Below, in pieces: positions 5,527-6,817 of a DNA stretch of 6,817 nucleotides. Source of the DNA: an uncultured Proteiniphilum sp. (lineage in GTDB: Bacteria; Bacteroidota; Bacteroidia; Bacteroidales; Dysgonomonadaceae); the NCBI RefSeq assembly GCF_937873925.1, contig NZ_CALNAT010000036.1, positions 1 to 6,817 on the forward strand, written 5' to 3'. Numbering within the stretch: the stretch's first letter is position 1; each line of letters starts with the position of its first letter. The notes below the pieces were generated by a model. It was not told where the DNA came from. It saw only the letters and a list, made by a program, of their open reading frames with translations, and did not search any database. Both the position numbers and the translations under genes were made by a program.

Positions 5527-5536
5527 ATTAAAACTA

Positions 5537-6817
5537 TTATAAACCGAACTCTTTTCTGATTTTATCTACATAATCCAATTTCTCCCAGGTAAATAACTCT
5601 ACCTCCACCCGTAACGGCTCGGGCATATAGCGTGAATTGAATACTTTCTTCACCACTTTCGGCTCACGCCCCATATGTCCGTATGAAGCTGTTTCCCTGT
5701 AAATCGGATTACGCAATCTCAGCCGCTGTTCAATGGCTTTGGGACGCAAGTCAAACAATATCCCGATCTTTTTCGCGATCTCCGCATCCGAAAGATCCAC
5801 ATTGCTTTTCCCAAAGGTGTTGACATAAATATTCATCGGCTCAGCCACGCCTATGGCGTAAGAGACCTGGATCAGCATCTCCTGGGCGACGCCCGCTGCC
5901 ACCATATTTTTAGCGATGTGCCGCGCCGCATAGGCTGCCGAACGATCTACTTTCGAGGGGTCTTTTCCGGAAAAGGCGCCACCTCCATGGGGGGCTTTTC
6001 CGCCGTAAGTATCCACAATAATTTTCCGGCCTGTCAGGCCGGTGTCTCCGTGCGGACCGCCTATTACGAACTTGCCTGTCGGGTTCACATGGAGAGTGAT
6101 CTCCCCTTCAAACAGGTGATGCACATCTTTTCTCCCTTTGTACTGAGCCTGTACACGTGGGATCAGGATTGTCTTCACATCCGACCTGATGCGCGACTGC
6201 ATCTTCCTGTCGGCTTCGAGCGCCGCTTCTTTCGTACTGTTCTTGGGCCTTTCGAACTCATCATGCTGGGTAGAGATCACAATAGTGTCGATGCGTTGAG
6301 GCACTCCCTCTTCATTGTATTCAACCGTCACCTGCGATTTGGCATCGGGACGCAGGTAGGGCATCAACTCCGGCTCATTCTTCCGGATATTGGCCAGTTC
6401 CTGCAGCAGGGCATGGCTCAGATCGAGAGGCAAAGGCATATAGTTTTCAGTCTCGTCGGTAGCATAACCGAACATCATTCCCTGGTCCCCGGCTCCCTGA
6501 TCCATAGGATCGGCTTTCTGGTCCACACCGCGGTTGATGTCGTCCGACTGTTCATGTATACTGGAAAAAACGCCGCATGAGAGCGCTTCGAAACGATATT
6601 CGCTTTTAGTATAACCGATCCCTGCAATGACATCACGTGCCACTTCGGCTACATCTACGTAAGTATTTGATTTTACTTCGCCGGCCAGCACAACCTGTCC
6701 GGTCGTCACCAGGGTTTCACAAGCTACTTTTGAATTACGGTCGTATGCCAAAAATTCATCGACCAAAGCATCCGATATCTGATCGGCTACTTTATCGGGG
6801 TGTCCCTCGGACACCGA
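5537..6817 (-). CDS. metK: S-adenosylmethionine synthetase (first few codons beyond the window)
   Basis: MetK makes S-adenosylmethionine from ATP and methionine in the cytoplasm. The visible 426 residues begin SVSEGHPDKVADQISDA, the ATP/methionine site near the protein start. By comparison with the family (an N-terminus of the type M-x-LFTSE before this), only about seven or eight residues are missing. The GTG that could be read as a start is the Val of SVSEGHPDK and is not the true start. Both family signatures are intact: GAGDQG at about 108-113 and GGGAFSGKD at about 278-286; GPHGDTGLTGRK lies at about 254-265. The C-terminus (DKIRKEFGL) is complete. Length is normal for Bacteroidota. Any promoter or SAM riboswitch would lie outside the window. 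It may be transcribed with the downstream LOG-family gene, although the 125-nt repeat-rich gap makes this uncertain. Confidence 0.98.
   Translation of the reverse strand, partial: SVSEGHPDKVADQISDALVDEFLAYDRNSKVACETLVTTGQVVLAGEVKSNTYVDVAEVARDVIAGIGYTKSEYRFEALSCGVFSSIHEQSDDINRGVDQKADPMDQGAGDQGMMFGYATDETENYMPLPLDLSHALLQELANIRKNEPELMPYLRPDAKSQVTVEYNEEGVPQRIDTIVISTQHDEFERPKNSTKEAALEADRKMQSRIRSDVKTILIPRVQAQYKGRKDVHHLFEGEITLHVNPTGKFVIGGPHGDTGLTGRKIIVDTYGGKAPHGGGAFSGKDPSKVDRSAAYAARHIAKNMVAAGVAQEMLIQVSYAIGVAEPMNIYVNTFGKSNVDLSDAEIAKKIGILFDLRPKAIEQRLRLRNPIYRETASYGHMGREPKVVKKVFNSRYMPEPLRVEVELFTWEKLDYVDKIRKEFGL

Noticed and set aside
4980..5531. A 183-codon open frame on the plus strand
   Set aside because: It is antisense to the LOG-family gene and runs into the simple-repeat tract; no motif supports it.
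5918..6580. A 220-codon open frame on the plus strand
   Set aside because: It lies wholly antisense to metK, which has complete family signatures; the antisense peptide has no recognisable domain and is a composition shadow.

Overview
The window reads as a chromosomal segment of a Bacteroidales bacterium (phylum Bacteroidota). The evidence is a FecI-type ECF sigma factor followed by a FecR-type anti-sigma factor, a DUF4271 membrane protein, the block hemD-rnpA-yidD-tatD, and promoters matching the Bacteroidota consensus (-33 TTTG, -7 TAnnTTTG) rather than the E. coli one. A position near Dysgonomonadaceae/Porphyromonadaceae is a guess. Every convincing gene is on the minus strand, so transcription runs from the right edge to the left edge.

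Right part (about 6817 to 3153): metK, missing only its first few codons, is followed by a LOG/TIGR00730-family phosphoribohydrolase, a DUF4271 six-helix membrane protein and hemD (uroporphyrinogen-III synthase). The last three are tightly packed (22-nt gap, then an ATGA overlap) and look like one operon. The 125-nt metK-LOG gap holds degenerate heptamer repeats next to a G/A-rich tract on the transcribed strand.

Middle part (about 3152 to 1542): a 226-nt gap containing repeated sequence and a possible 47-codon ORF leads into rnpA (RNase P protein). yidD (membrane-insertion factor) overlaps rnpA by 7 nt, and a TatD-family metal-dependent hydrolase starts 3 nt after yidD. This is a compact housekeeping cluster.

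Left part (about 1541 to 1): a 240-nt intergenic region carries two exact-consensus promoters in tandem, nested inverted repeats and a short palindrome also found upstream of rnpA. It drives an ECF sigma factor and then a FecR-like anti-sigma factor that runs off the left edge. In this phylum such pairs usually control an adjacent TonB-dependent transporter (SusC/SusD type) locus, which would lie beyond the window.

The coding content is ordinary and I do not see a clearly new biological system. What deserves a second look is between the genes: the double promoter with inverted repeats before the sigma factor, the dispersed palindromic repeat, the possible leader ORF whose stop overlaps the rnpA start, and the repeat tract after metK. 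There is no tRNA, rRNA, CRISPR array, insertion sequence or transposase, and no gene-free stretch over 300 nt.
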